Below, piece by piece: positions 9,932-17,454 of a DNA stretch of 32,238 nt. Position 1 is the first letter of the stretch; every line of letters begins with the position of its first letter. A program made the translations under genes and the position numbers. Below the pieces are notes generated by a model. That model made no database searches, was not told the DNA's origin, and saw only the letters and a program-made list of their open reading frames with translations. Source of the DNA: Mycobacterium sp. (GTDB taxonomy: Bacteria; Actinomycetota; Actinomycetes; Mycobacteriales; Mycobacteriaceae); assembly GCA_023264735.1 (NCBI GenBank), contig JAHFVD010000084.1:1-32238 (forward strand). Reading direction: 5' to 3'.

Positions 9932-11542
9932 TTATCCGAGTGGACGTGGACGGAAATCAAAGGCGGAAGGCGGCATCGCGACGCCCGAAGCGCGAAGCTG
10001 CCCGGCTCGTGTCACGGTCGCAGCGCCCTCAAGGAGGTTGAGCGCGATCTGGCGAACCGTGCGTGCCTCCACCGGCTCGAGGAAACTTCCCCGCACCCAT
10101 TGGTTGAAGGCCCCCATCGCTGGACCACACCAGATCTGGTAGTCAGCGCGGCGTTCGATGTTACCGTCACGCGCCCACTGCGAACCCGTAAACAGGTACC
10201 AGCGGAATACCAGGGCCATGCGATGTCTCGGGTCCGCCGCGGCGCGCTCCACTTGGTGTGGGTCACTCTTGGCGAAGAAGGCCTCGGTATCCGCCCAGAT
10301 ATCGGCGACACTGCGTCCGAGGACCGTGTTTTCGAGGCTCGCCAACTCCTCCGGTGGAGCCTCTTCGAGCGAGGAGTAGCGGCGATAGAAATCAGCCAGG
10401 CGGTGCCCGCGTTGGGCGAACATCGTGCCGCGCTTGAGAACCTGTACGGTCACGCCCATTTCGAACATGTCGGCAGCGGGTGCCATCGCCACATCGGTGG
10501 ATTCGGCCAGCCCCAGCAGGGTTCGGGCATCGGGTGATAACCCGCTCTCCACCGCCGACTGGTTCACCGAACCCGTCAGCACGTACGCCGCGCCTGCGGC
10601 AAACGCGGCGGCGACGGCGGCGGGGGTACCCAGTCCGCCGGCCGCCCCGACCCGGGGCAGGACTTGGTAGCCATAGGTGGCCGCGACCTCGTCGCGCAGG
10701 CTGAGCAGTCGTGGGAGCAGCACGGTCAATGCGCGGTTATCGGTATGGCCGCCCGAATCCGCTTCGGCGGTGATGTCTTCCGCGATCGGGATTTGGCTGG
10801 CGAGAGCGGCTTCCTCGGTAGTGATGCGACCCTCGGCGACCAGTGCGCTCAGCATCGCCTCCGGTGCGGGCGACAGGAAGTGACGGGCGACCTCGTCGCG
10901 GGAGACCTTCGCGAAGATGTGCCCGGCCCGCACGACGCGTCCGTGCGCGTCACGACGCAGACCTTTCGCGGCGTACAGGACGATCGCGGGCGTGAGACGC
11001 ATGAACGCCGAGGCCGACACGTAGCGGACACCGAGACGATGGAACAGGTCGACCGTCGCCAATTCGACGCCGTCACTCTGGATGTTGTGGATCAGGTTGG
11101 CGCCCCAGCCGCTGGAGTCCCGTCCGAGGGCAGCCTGAATTTCCAGCACTCCGGCTTCGACAGTCGCGAGGTCCAGCCCGGCGCTGCCATAGAACGCCAT
11201 CACTCCGGCGCGCACACCCTCGACGGTCATCTGCGGAGTCGCGATCCCACGGGCCATCTCGCCGACGACGTAAGGGAATCGCACGCCATGTGTCGCGGTG
11301 AAACTGCGCTCGCCGAGCCATTCGGGGTAAATCGCCGGCAGCACGGCGAGCAGGTCCTGGCTCAGGATCTCAGGCGTAAGTTGCCCGACGCCGTCGAGGA
11401 GCACGGCACGCGGCCCTTGGGGCGAGTTAACGACGGCAACCGGCCTGCGGATTGCTGCCAGCGCCTCACCGACGTCGGGTCGATCAAGCAGCGCTACATA
11501 GGCGCCATTCATCGGATGAGAGTTAGCCAAGGTGGCTTGCAT
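9932..11542 (-). CDS. pfaD: PfaD-family enoyl reductase (FMN, nitronate monooxygenase-like barrel)
   Basis: A TIM-barrel flavoprotein of about 536 residues, of the PfaD/FabT-like family that supplies the trans-acting enoyl reductase of PUFA synthases. Diagnostic stretches are EDITAEADSGGHTDNR and the FMN phosphate-binding segment VGAAGGLGTPAAVAAAFAAG, followed by the helical C-terminal region typical of PfaD. It is the first gene of the pfa operon; the KS-AT-ACP-KR-DH gene starts eight bases after its stop. The frame is open upstream to 11656, but that extension is basic and unlike the family. ATG at 11542 (MQATLANSHP) or ATG at 11512 (MNGAYVALL) are the likely starts. Neither has a good Shine-Dalgarno; a TAGAGT hexamer eight bases before 11542 would fit leaderless initiation. 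Confidence 0.88.
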   Translation of the reverse strand: MQATLANSHPMNGAYVALLDRPDVGEALAAIRRPVAVVNSPQGPRAVLLDGVGQLTPEILSQDLLAVLPAIYPEWLGERSFTATHGVRFPYVVGEMARGIATPQMTVEGVRAGVMAFYGSAGLDLATVEAGVLEIQAALGRDSSGWGANLIHNIQSDGVELATVDLFHRLGVRYVSASAFMRLTPAIVLYAAKGLRRDAHGRVVRAGHIFAKVSRDEVARHFLSPAPEAMLSALVAEGRITTEEAALASQIPIAEDITAEADSGGHTDNRALTVLLPRLLSLRDEVAATYGYQVLPRVGAAGGLGTPAAVAAAFAAGAAYVLTGSVNQSAVESGLSPDARTLLGLAESTDVAMAPAADMFEMGVTVQVLKRGTMFAQRGHRLADFYRRYSSLEEAPPEELASLENTVLGRSVADIWADTEAFFAKSDPHQVERAAADPRHRMALVFRWYLFTGSQWARDGNIERRADYQIWCGPAMGAFNQWVRGSFLEPVEARTVRQIALNLLEGAATVTRAGQLRASGVAMPPSAFDFRPRPLG

Positions 11543-11880
11543 GAGGGAGGACTCTAGCTTTACGCGCGCGACAAATCCCGGTTTTAGAACACGTCCATGC
11601 CGCTGGCGACCTACCCGGCGGTAACTCTGTGAGGATCTTACGCTGACGCCCGTCACGACCGTTGCCGAAATGACACTCAGGCGGTCGTTTTTCAGTCACT
11701 TCCGCCGAAGCCTCTGGTGGCCCTGCAGCAAATCCGATCCTGGGCGGTTTCGCCCGGGACGGGCACGAACCACCGTTCGAGCCAAAGGTCGGAACAAATA
11801 CCATAACCGCGTCTACGGTGTGCGGTTGCCTCCGTGGATCGGGCCGTACCCTGCAACCAGAAATCCCGCCAAACGCGGAG
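11543..11880. other. Non-coding interval upstream of the pfa operon
   Basis: No convincing gene is seen on either strand. The interval should hold the pfa promoter reading to the left: TAGAGT sits just before the ATG at 11542, and a TAAGAT hexamer on the minus strand near 11637-11642 is another -10 candidate, but neither has a matching -35. A short imperfect hairpin (CCTGGGCG / CGCCCGGG, about 11738-11757) could help terminate the haemophore-like gene that ends at 11881. Confidence 0.4.
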
Positions 11881-12240
11881 TCAGTAATTCATGCAGGTGT
11901 TCGCGACCTGCGTGATCTGCGGACCGATCTGGGCATAGATCATCGCTTGCAACTGTGGGTTGACTGCTTGCTGCTGTGCCAACTGCTGCTGGCGTTGGGC
12001 CACCGGCATGGCCAGGAACTGCTGAATATTGGCCTGCATATCGGGCCGCGCATTGAGCTGTCCAGCCAGAGCCGGAGCCTGCGCGTTCAAGGCCGCCGTC
12101 ACCTGCGCGTAGCTACAGGACGTGTTAGCCAGCGCCTCTGTGACCGGGTCGGCCGACGCGGGGATCGCGAACGACAAGGAGATCGCCGCCGACAAGCCGC
12201 CGATCATGACCACAGTTCGTAGGCACCGTGCTGATTTCAT
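11881..12240 (-). CDS. Secreted haemophore-like haem-binding protein
   Basis: A 119-residue exported protein. The N-terminus is a Sec signal peptide (MKSARCLRTVVM..., cleavage likely after ASA at residue 30). The mature part is all-helical in character, with one Cys near each end (Cys42 in TSCSYAQV, Cys116 in NTCMNY) that could form a disulfide, and a Gln-rich centre. Length, Cys spacing and the SCSYAQVTAAL opening match the mycobacterial haemophore (Rv0203-like, MHB) family, whose best-known member binds haem outside the cell. The ATG at 12240 is preferred over one 11 codons upstream because a purine-rich AAGGGG site precedes it and the signal peptide then begins properly. It is a single-gene unit with its own promoter. 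Haem binding is inferred from family resemblance only. Confidence 0.75.
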   Translation of the reverse strand: MKSARCLRTVVMIGGLSAAISLSFAIPASADPVTEALANTSCSYAQVTAALNAQAPALAGQLNARPDMQANIQQFLAMPVAQRQQQLAQQQAVNPQLQAMIYAQIGPQITQVANTCMNY

Positions 12241-12268
12241 GGACAGGTGCCCCTTCGTTTGCCAGAAC

Positions 12269-12298
12269 CGCATATTGCCGTAGCGGGGGGCTAGTCAA
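12269..12298 (-). promoter_or_regulatory. Sigma-A-like promoter of the haemophore-like gene
   Basis: On the minus strand a TTGACT -35 (12293-12298) is followed by an 18-base spacer and TATGCG (12269-12274). Transcription would start some 20-25 bases before the ATG at 12240, leaving room for the AAGGGG ribosome binding site. Confidence 0.5.
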
Positions 12299-12299
12299 G

Positions 12300-12319
12300 C
12301 ACAGCGCTGGCACGCTGTG
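12300..12319. promoter_or_regulatory. Perfect 7-bp inverted repeat abutting the -35 (candidate operator)
   Basis: CACAGCG, six bases, CGCTGTG. It lies one base upstream of the putative -35 of the haemophore-like gene, a usual place for an activator or repressor. It does not look like an IdeR iron box. The regulator is unknown. Confidence 0.4.
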
Positions 12320-12464
12320 AACGAAACGCTTTCCTTATATATGCAACGCTCAGGTTCAACCCGCCGCTCACCGCTCACCTGTGCCGTTACGGCCGCCAAT
12401 CTGAGAGCTTCGCCGACCTATCTAAGTGCCGGGCCGCATCGTGGCGCCGTGATACAAAACCCTG

Positions 12465-13358
12465 TTACCCGGGACCGGCCACTCGGCCTGTAGCTGACCC
12501 CTGGTCGTCGCGGTGTGAGCGCTGGAGTTCCCGTTCGGCGTCCTCGAGCGCTTCGCGCGCCGCCCGCAATCGGTGCAGCAGGTCGTCGGTCTCGTGCTTG
12601 GCCCGATCGACCGCACGCGCCTCCTCCATCGAGTTCAGCACGATGCCGATGAACAGGTTGAAGACCAGGAAGCTCAAGATGACGGTGTAGCTGATGAAGA
12701 ACAGCACCGACCAGGGTGAGACCTGCAGCCCCATTTCGACGTTGTCGGGCAGGTTCTCCAACGTCAGCATGATGTACATCGTCAGCATCGCGCGGCCGAT
12801 GTTCCCGTAGTGGTCGGGGTCATGGTTGGCGAACAGGACCCAGCCGAGCATCCCGTAGATGTAGATCAGCAGCCCCGTCGCCGCGGCCAGCGACGCCACC
12901 CCGGGGATGCTTCTGGCGATCGCGCCGATCACCACGCGCAGATCCGGCAGGAACCGGATGATGCGCACGATCCGTGCCAGCCGCACCAGGCGGAGCAGCA
13001 TCGCGGTGGCTCGCAAGCCTGGCAGGAAGGAGGCGGAGATGACGATGAAGTCGAAGACGTTCCAGTGGCTCTTCGCGAACTCCCGGACATCCCAACCGGC
13101 CGCGGTGAACCGGATCAGCAACTCGATGACATAGACCGCAAGGATGACGTTGTAGAGCACATCGAAGACGCCGTGGTAGCCGGCCGCGACCGAGTCGAAG
13201 GTCTCCAGTCCGAGCATTGTGGCGTTGATCACAATGACGATCACGATCGCCGTCTCGAACACCGGATTGGTGATCAGGTGCCGGCAGCGTTCGACGACGG
13301 CAGGCACGGCTTTGGGCGTTGGCGGTTCGACAGCCGGGTCGCGCGGCGTGGGTTGCAC
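12465..13358 (-). CDS. Bacterial voltage-gated cation channel (NaChBac/BacNav-like)
   Basis: About 297 residues with one six-helix voltage-gated channel repeat, which would assemble as a tetramer in the membrane. S1-S3 span about residues 33-113. S4 (about 115-140) carries Arg at roughly every third position (RLVRLARIVRIIRF). S5, a pore helix and S6 (ending FNLFIGIVLNSMEEA) follow, and then a charged C-terminal coiled coil rich in Ala, Glu, Asp and Arg, as in BacNav channels. The selectivity-filter region reads TLENLPD, where typical sodium channels have TLESWS; Leu replaces the usual Trp. The start is uncertain: the frame stays open to 13487, into the divergent amine oxidase gene. GTG at 13358 is chosen because it avoids that overlap and leaves a short Pro-rich cytoplasmic N-terminus. 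Ion selectivity cannot be read from sequence. Confidence 0.8.
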   Translation of the reverse strand: MQPTPRDPAVEPPTPKAVPAVVERCRHLITNPVFETAIVIVIVINATMLGLETFDSVAAGYHGVFDVLYNVILAVYVIELLIRFTAAGWDVREFAKSHWNVFDFIVISASFLPGLRATAMLLRLVRLARIVRIIRFLPDLRVVIGAIARSIPGVASLAAATGLLIYIYGMLGWVLFANHDPDHYGNIGRAMLTMYIMLTLENLPDNVEMGLQVSPWSVLFFISYTVILSFLVFNLFIGIVLNSMEEARAVDRAKHETDDLLHRLRAAREALEDAERELQRSHRDDQGSATGRVAGPG

Positions 13359-13445
13359 GGTTAGTGCATAGCAAAGGTCGGCGCCTTTCACCCGGTGAAC
13401 CGCGGGCACATCTGTGGTTCCGCTGTGATCTCCCTGGCTAGCCGA

Positions 13446-13451
13446 TAGCGT
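13446..13451 (+). promoter_or_regulatory. Candidate -10 for leaderless transcription of the amine oxidase gene
   Basis: TAGCGT lies seven bases before the ATG at 13459, and no Shine-Dalgarno is present. This is the arrangement expected for a leaderless mRNA, which is common in mycobacteria. No -35 is evident. Confidence 0.35.
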
Positions 13452-13458
13452 CAGCGCC

Positions 13459-14784
13459 ATGCGTTCGGTCGGGCGGCGCGGGTTCATGTTGGGCTTTGGC
13501 GCGCTGGCGGCCGCGCCACTGCTCCCCGCGTGCGGCAGCGCAGAAGAAAAGAAGAGTGGCGATCACGTCGTCATTGTGGGTGCCGGCTTCTCGGGATTGG
13601 CGGCGGCGCGGCGGCTGGCCGACGCCGGTGTGCGCGTCACCGTTCTGGAAGCCAGGGATCGGATCGGTGGCCGGACGCGGACCGACACCTCACTGGGTGT
13701 GCCGATCGACATCGGCGCCTCATGGATCCACGGCACCGAGAACAATCCGCTCACCAAGCTCGCCCAAGATGTCGGGGCCAAAACCGTGCCAACCGATTTC
13801 GAAGATTTCATCCTGGTCGAGAATCACCAGATCGTCGACCACAAGGCCGCCGCGGCGTCGGTCGATGACTGGCACCGGATCATCGAGAAGCTCGATGAGC
13901 TCAGCGACGACGCCCGTTCCGGCGAATCGGTCGCCGACGGCCTGGTCGGCGTCGCGAACCTCGACGATCCGCTGGTCGCGTGGAATGTGACCTCCCGCAT
14001 CGCCGGTGAATACGCAGCAGACCCCGATCAGATGTCGTTGCGCTGGCTGGGCAGCGAGGAACAGTTCAAGGGGCCCGACGTCATCCTCCCCGGGGGCTAC
14101 ACCCAGCTATCGCAGCACCTCGCCAAAGGTCTGGACGTTAAGCAGAGCACCGAGGTCACCCGGATCTCGCACGGTGGCGAGCAGGTACGCCTCGACACCT
14201 CGCGGGGGACCATCACCGCCGACCGCGTGATCGTCACCGTCCCGCTGGGCGTGCTCAAGGCGGGAACCATCACGTTCGACCCCCCACTTCCCGAGGCCAA
14301 GCGCCACGCCATCGACAAGCTCGGGTTCGGACTGCTGAACAAGGTGGTCCTCGCCTTCGACAGACCGTTCTGGCCGGAGTCCACGCCGATGATCGGACTG
14401 GTCGGCAACAACCAGCCGGTCACCGATCTGGTCAACGGGCTGGTCTTCGCCGGGAAACCGGTGCTGGTGGGGCTACGCGGCGGCCAGGCCGCGTGGTCGC
14501 GCGAATCGCTGTCCGATCAGGATGCGGTGGCCGAATTGACCGCCGCCATCGATGCGCCCACGCCCACCGGGTCGATCGTGACGCGTTGGGGCACAGATCA
14601 ATACGCCCGCGGCTCGTACAGTTTCATCGCCGTCGGGTCGAGTCCGGACGATATGCACGCACTCGGCGAGCCGGTCGGCGAGCGCCTGCTGTTCGCCGGG
14701 GAAGCCACCAATCCGGAGTGGTTCGGCACCGTCCACGGCGCCTACCTGAGCGGTCAACGCGAAGCCGACCGGATCCTCGGTTAG
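13459..14784 (+). CDS. Tat-exported lipoprotein, FAD-dependent amine oxidase (polyamine/monoamine oxidase family)
   Basis: A 441-residue flavin amine oxidase. Residues 1-26 combine a twin-arginine signal (GRRGFMLG) with a lipobox (LLPAC, Cys25), so the protein should fold with FAD in the cytoplasm, cross the membrane by Tat and be lipid-anchored outside. The mature part starts with the Rossmann dinucleotide motif VVIVGAGFSGLAAARRL and the following EARDRIGGR. It contains GASWIHG, a Lys in the LLNKVVLAF segment characteristic of polyamine oxidase and LSD1 relatives, and the C-terminal FAD-contacting motif LLFAGEATNPEWFGTVHGA. The expected reaction is oxidative deamination of an amine with H2O2 release; the substrate is unknown. 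It is divergent from the channel gene. Family is sure, substrate is not. Confidence 0.88.
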   Translation: MRSVGRRGFMLGFGALAAAPLLPACGSAEEKKSGDHVVIVGAGFSGLAAARRLADAGVRVTVLEARDRIGGRTRTDTSLGVPIDIGASWIHGTENNPLTKLAQDVGAKTVPTDFEDFILVENHQIVDHKAAAASVDDWHRIIEKLDELSDDARSGESVADGLVGVANLDDPLVAWNVTSRIAGEYAADPDQMSLRWLGSEEQFKGPDVILPGGYTQLSQHLAKGLDVKQSTEVTRISHGGEQVRLDTSRGTITADRVIVTVPLGVLKAGTITFDPPLPEAKRHAIDKLGFGLLNKVVLAFDRPFWPESTPMIGLVGNNQPVTDLVNGLVFAGKPVLVGLRGGQAAWSRESLSDQDAVAELTAAIDAPTPTGSIVTRWGTDQYARGSYSFIAVGSSPDDMHALGEPVGERLLFAGEATNPEWFGTVHGAYLSGQREADRILG

Positions 14785-14861
14785 CTCGCTCGCCGGGTTT
14801 TCCTGACGCCACCTTCGTTGTCCGATACGGTGAGACACCGATCGGCGAAAGTGGGGGCCAC

Positions 14862-15155
14862 ATGCAGAATCCAATCCGGCGTTTCATCGCCAGTGCCTTG
14901 GCGGCGGCATCGCTCCCCTTCGCCGGAATATCGTGGGCGCCAACAAGTTCAGCTGATGACGGTTGCGGTGCCGGGATGTACTTCAACTGGGAAACCAACC
15001 AGTGCGAGTACTACGACGACGTGAACGTGTACATCAACCCGTGCTGCTATGTCGGCCCCGCCGGAGTCGGCCCATTGGGCCCGGGTCCCGTCGGCCCCGG
15101 CCCTGTCGGACCAGGCCCCATCGGCCCCGGCCCCATCGGGCCTGGCCGCCGCTAG
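14862..15155 (+). CDS. Small secreted Cys-containing protein with collagen-like Gly-Pro tail
   Basis: A 97-residue protein not recognised by function. Residues 1-31 form a signal peptide ending TSSA before DDGCG. A short aromatic, acidic core has four Cys (35, 48, 61, 62) in the pattern CGAGMYFNWETNQC...NPCC. The last 30 residues are an imperfect Gly-Pro repeat built from GPVGPG and GPIGPG units, ending GRR. The ATG is preceded by a G-rich stretch (GTGGGGG) that can act as ribosome binding site; the frame extends further 5', but only this start gives a signal peptide. Similar short secreted proteins with Gly-Pro tails occur in mycobacteria, but no role can be assigned. It lies 77 bases after the amine oxidase. 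Confidence 0.75.
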   Translation: MQNPIRRFIASALAAASLPFAGISWAPTSSADDGCGAGMYFNWETNQCEYYDDVNVYINPCCYVGPAGVGPLGPGPVGPGPVGPGPIGPGPIGPGRR

Positions 15156-15170
15156 TCGAGGGCGAACACC

Positions 15171-15320
15171 GTGGCTGAGCATCCCGACGCCGGAGACCAA
15201 GACCGCCGCGACATGCCGGCGGAAAGCCGGCCGTCGCAGCCCAGCACCGAGGATGTCGTCTTTCCCGAATCGTTCCGGAAGTTCTGGCGCACGCTGCTTG
15301 GCCCGTGGGGACGTCGCTGA
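15171..15320 (+). CDS. Possible small protein of 49 residues (unknown)
   Basis: A GTG-initiated frame with a GAGGG sequence about ten bases upstream, starting 15 bases after the stop of the Gly-Pro-tailed secreted protein. The N-terminal half is charged and Pro-rich. The C-terminal part, FPESFRKFWRTLLGPWGRR, could form an amphipathic basic helix. Spacing and ribosome binding site favour a real gene coupled to its upstream neighbour; its length and lack of a known family leave doubt. Confidence 0.45.
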   Translation: MAEHPDAGDQDRRDMPAESRPSQPSTEDVVFPESFRKFWRTLLGPWGRR

Positions 15321-15347
15321 CAGCACGCGTCGCCCGGGCTGGTCACA

Positions 15348-15391
15348 TACGATGCTCTCGCCGCGCCACTCGCCCGAGGAGTGATCTTCTG
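15348..15391 (+). promoter_or_regulatory. -10 box, strong Shine-Dalgarno and CTG start of the MFS gene
   Basis: TACGAT (15348-15353) is a good -10. GAGGAG (15376-15381) is a near-perfect ribosome binding site, seven bases before CTG at 15389-15391. CTG is in frame with the transporter; no ATG, GTG or TTG stands at that distance in frame. The only standard in-frame start, GTG at 15305, lies upstream of this -10. Confidence 0.5.
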
Positions 15392-16828
15392 AGCCAGCCA
15401 CCTGCCCCGGAGACCGATTCGCTGTCCCGCCGACAGATCGTCCTGCTGGTGACGGCCCTGGTCTTCTCGGTGATGTCCTTCTCACTGAACGCCACCATGT
15501 TGTCGCCCGCCGTCCGCGATATCAACGAGACGCTGGGCCCCGGGGCGTTCGCCGCCATGTCGACACCGTTCTTCATCGCCGGGGCGATCGCCAACGTCGT
15601 GCTGATCCGGTGGAGTGACTACATCGGACGCAAGCGTGTCCTGATCGGCATCCTCGTCGTGTGTGTTCTCGGCACGGTGCTGTGCCTGAGCAGCTCGCTG
15701 CCGATTGTGATGGTGGGCCGATTCCTGCAGGGGGCCTCGAATATCACCTACGGTCTGGGCTTCATGATTCTGCGGGCCCGGGTCAGCGGTGCGACCTTCG
15801 GCGTGTGCTGCGGGCTGATGGCGTCGATCAACGGCGGCGTGGCCGGCGGGGACGCGTTCCTGGCCGGCATCATGACCGATGCCTTCGGCTACCGCTCGAT
15901 CTTCATGCTCACCTCGGTGGTCGGCCTGATCGCCGTGGTCTTCGCCTGGAAGTGGGTTCCCTCAGACAAATCAGGCGAACCAGGCGCTCGCTCCGAAGGC
16001 CGGATGGACTGGATCGGTGCGGTCTTCATCGCGCTGAGCGTCGGTGGGCTCACGATGTTCATGTCCGAGGGCGGCCACGGTGGATGGACGTCGATGCCCG
16101 CACTGGTCTGGCTGGTCGTGACCGGCGGTGCCTTCGTGGCGCTGATCGTGTCGAACAACCGCGTCGAGCATCCCGTCGTCGGGCTCAAATACATTCGGTC
16201 CCGGGAGGCGTGGCCGCTGATCGTCGTCACGGTCCTGGTCGTCGGGTCGTTCATGGTGGTGCAGGCGTTCGTCATTCCCAGCATGGCCGAGGACCCGGAT
16301 TCCGGCTTCGGGCTCAACGCGACGATGACCGCGTTGCTGTTCTTGACCCCTGCCGCGGTCGTGCAGATATGCACCTCACCATTCGTGGGCAGGCTTGCCG
16401 TCCGCATCGGCTTCGTCACGGTCCTGCGCGCCGGGATCCTCTCCACGATCGTGGTGGTCGCGCTGATGGCCGTCTTCGCCGACAACAAATGGGCGATCGT
16501 GGCACTCATGGTGGTCTACGGAATCACCTGCTCCGCAGTCATACACACGCCGCTGATGTCTTTGGGCGTGTTGCAGGCATCCGACGAAGCGCCCGGGGCG
16601 CTGCCTGGGCTAGCCAACGCCAGTTATGGCATCGGCTTCTCGTTGGGATTCGCGTGGGCCGGCCCCATCGTCGGCTCAGGCACGGATTCCACATTCCAGC
16701 ACGCGTTTTGGACCTGTGTCGCCATCGGTGTCATCGCACTGGTGTTCAGCTTCGTCCTGCGACCCAAACCGCTTGTCAGCGACGCTGTCTCCCCCGGCGG
16801 TTCGACAGCTCACCAACCATCGCATTGA
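15389..16828 (+). CDS. MFS drug/solute exporter (DHA2-like)
   Basis: About 479 residues with the length and hydrophobic profile of a 14-helix drug:H+ antiporter. The loop after helix 2 carries a motif-A-like RWSDYIGRKR, and helix 1 begins at residue 13. A soluble loop near the middle (SDKSGEPGARSEGRMDW) separates the two halves. The protein should sit in the inner membrane and export a small molecule; the substrate cannot be told. The start is placed at CTG 15389 because it has an ideal GAGGAG ribosome binding site; GTG at 15305 would overlap the preceding small gene and add 28 Arg-rich residues that do not look like a transporter N-terminus. The 3' end overlaps the convergent FMN split-barrel gene by 53 bases. 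Confidence 0.85.
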   Translation: MSQPPAPETDSLSRRQIVLLVTALVFSVMSFSLNATMLSPAVRDINETLGPGAFAAMSTPFFIAGAIANVVLIRWSDYIGRKRVLIGILVVCVLGTVLCLSSSLPIVMVGRFLQGASNITYGLGFMILRARVSGATFGVCCGLMASINGGVAGGDAFLAGIMTDAFGYRSIFMLTSVVGLIAVVFAWKWVPSDKSGEPGARSEGRMDWIGAVFIALSVGGLTMFMSEGGHGGWTSMPALVWLVVTGGAFVALIVSNNRVEHPVVGLKYIRSREAWPLIVVTVLVVGSFMVVQAFVIPSMAEDPDSGFGLNATMTALLFLTPAAVVQICTSPFVGRLAVRIGFVTVLRAGILSTIVVVALMAVFADNKWAIVALMVVYGITCSAVIHTPLMSLGVLQASDEAPGALPGLANASYGIGFSLGFAWAGPIVGSGTDSTFQHAFWTCVAIGVIALVFSFVLRPKPLVSDAVSPGGSTAHQPSH

Positions 16829-17450
16829 CCGAAGGCGGCACCGGGGTGGCGGGATCGCAGTCCGGTGCGCGTTGCGGCACGCCGTAGACCGTGGTCAGCG
16901 GAACCACGCCGGCCCAGGCCCCGGCCGCGACGTCGTCATCGTCGTCCTCGGGCCACCCGTCGCCGATCTTGAGCGACCAATTGTCGCCCGCAATGGGCAT
17001 CCGCAGCACCATGGTCGCGGCGAGCTCCTTGCGGGAGCTGGCCCGCAGTTCGGCCACCCGGCCGGGGATGAACGTGTCGGTCAGCGTCTCGAGGTAGGAC
17101 ACCTTATCGGCATCCGGAATCGGCTCGAAAGTTCCGAACAGCACCGCGCTGCGGAACTGGAAGGAGGATTCGAATCCACTGCGCGCCACCAAAACTCCAT
17201 CGAGTGCGGTGACGGAGACTGCGGCGGCCGCACCACCGGCCAGCTGACGCATCCACGGTGAGCCCGTCGAACCGTGGATGACCAGTTCGTCCTCGATCCG
17301 GGCGAAGCCGATCGGGAAGATCACCGGGTGGCCGTCGCGGATCAACGCGATGGTCGCCAGAGGTGTCGCGTCCAGCAGCTCGTCGAGCCGGGCGCGAGTG
17401 GTGTTCTGCTTCTCCGGCAGGCGGCTGACGGTCGTGGTTGGTTGCGACAT
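16776..17450 (-). CDS. Pyridoxamine 5'-phosphate oxidase-family FMN split-barrel protein
   Basis: A 224-residue protein of the flavin-nucleotide-binding split-barrel type (NimA/Pyridox_ox_2 group). It opens with a helix, then the strand ATIALIRDGHPVIFPIGFARIEDELVIHGS, a segment that packs round the flavin, and SPWMRQLAGGAAAAVSVTALDGVLVARSGFE. A run of acidic residues (EDDDDD) sits in the C-terminal third. Members bind FMN, F420 or haem, and many are uncharacterised, so no reaction is claimed. The ATG lies four bases after the lactate monooxygenase stop, with TAGGG as ribosome binding site, so the two are co-transcribed. The last 53 bases overlap the end of the convergent MFS gene. Confidence 0.78.
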   Translation of the reverse strand: MSQPTTTVSRLPEKQNTTRARLDELLDATPLATIALIRDGHPVIFPIGFARIEDELVIHGSTGSPWMRQLAGGAAAAVSVTALDGVLVARSGFESSFQFRSAVLFGTFEPIPDADKVSYLETLTDTFIPGRVAELRASSRKELAATMVLRMPIAGDNWSLKIGDGWPEDDDDDVAAGAWAGVVPLTTVYGVPQRAPDCDPATPVPPSVNAMVGELSNRRGRQRR

Positions 17451-17454
17451 GGCC

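Noticed and set aside
13359..13487. N-terminal extension of the ion channel
   Set aside because: It would overlap the divergent amine oxidase gene and its promoter, and the extra residues show no channel-like feature; the GTG at 13358 is preferred.
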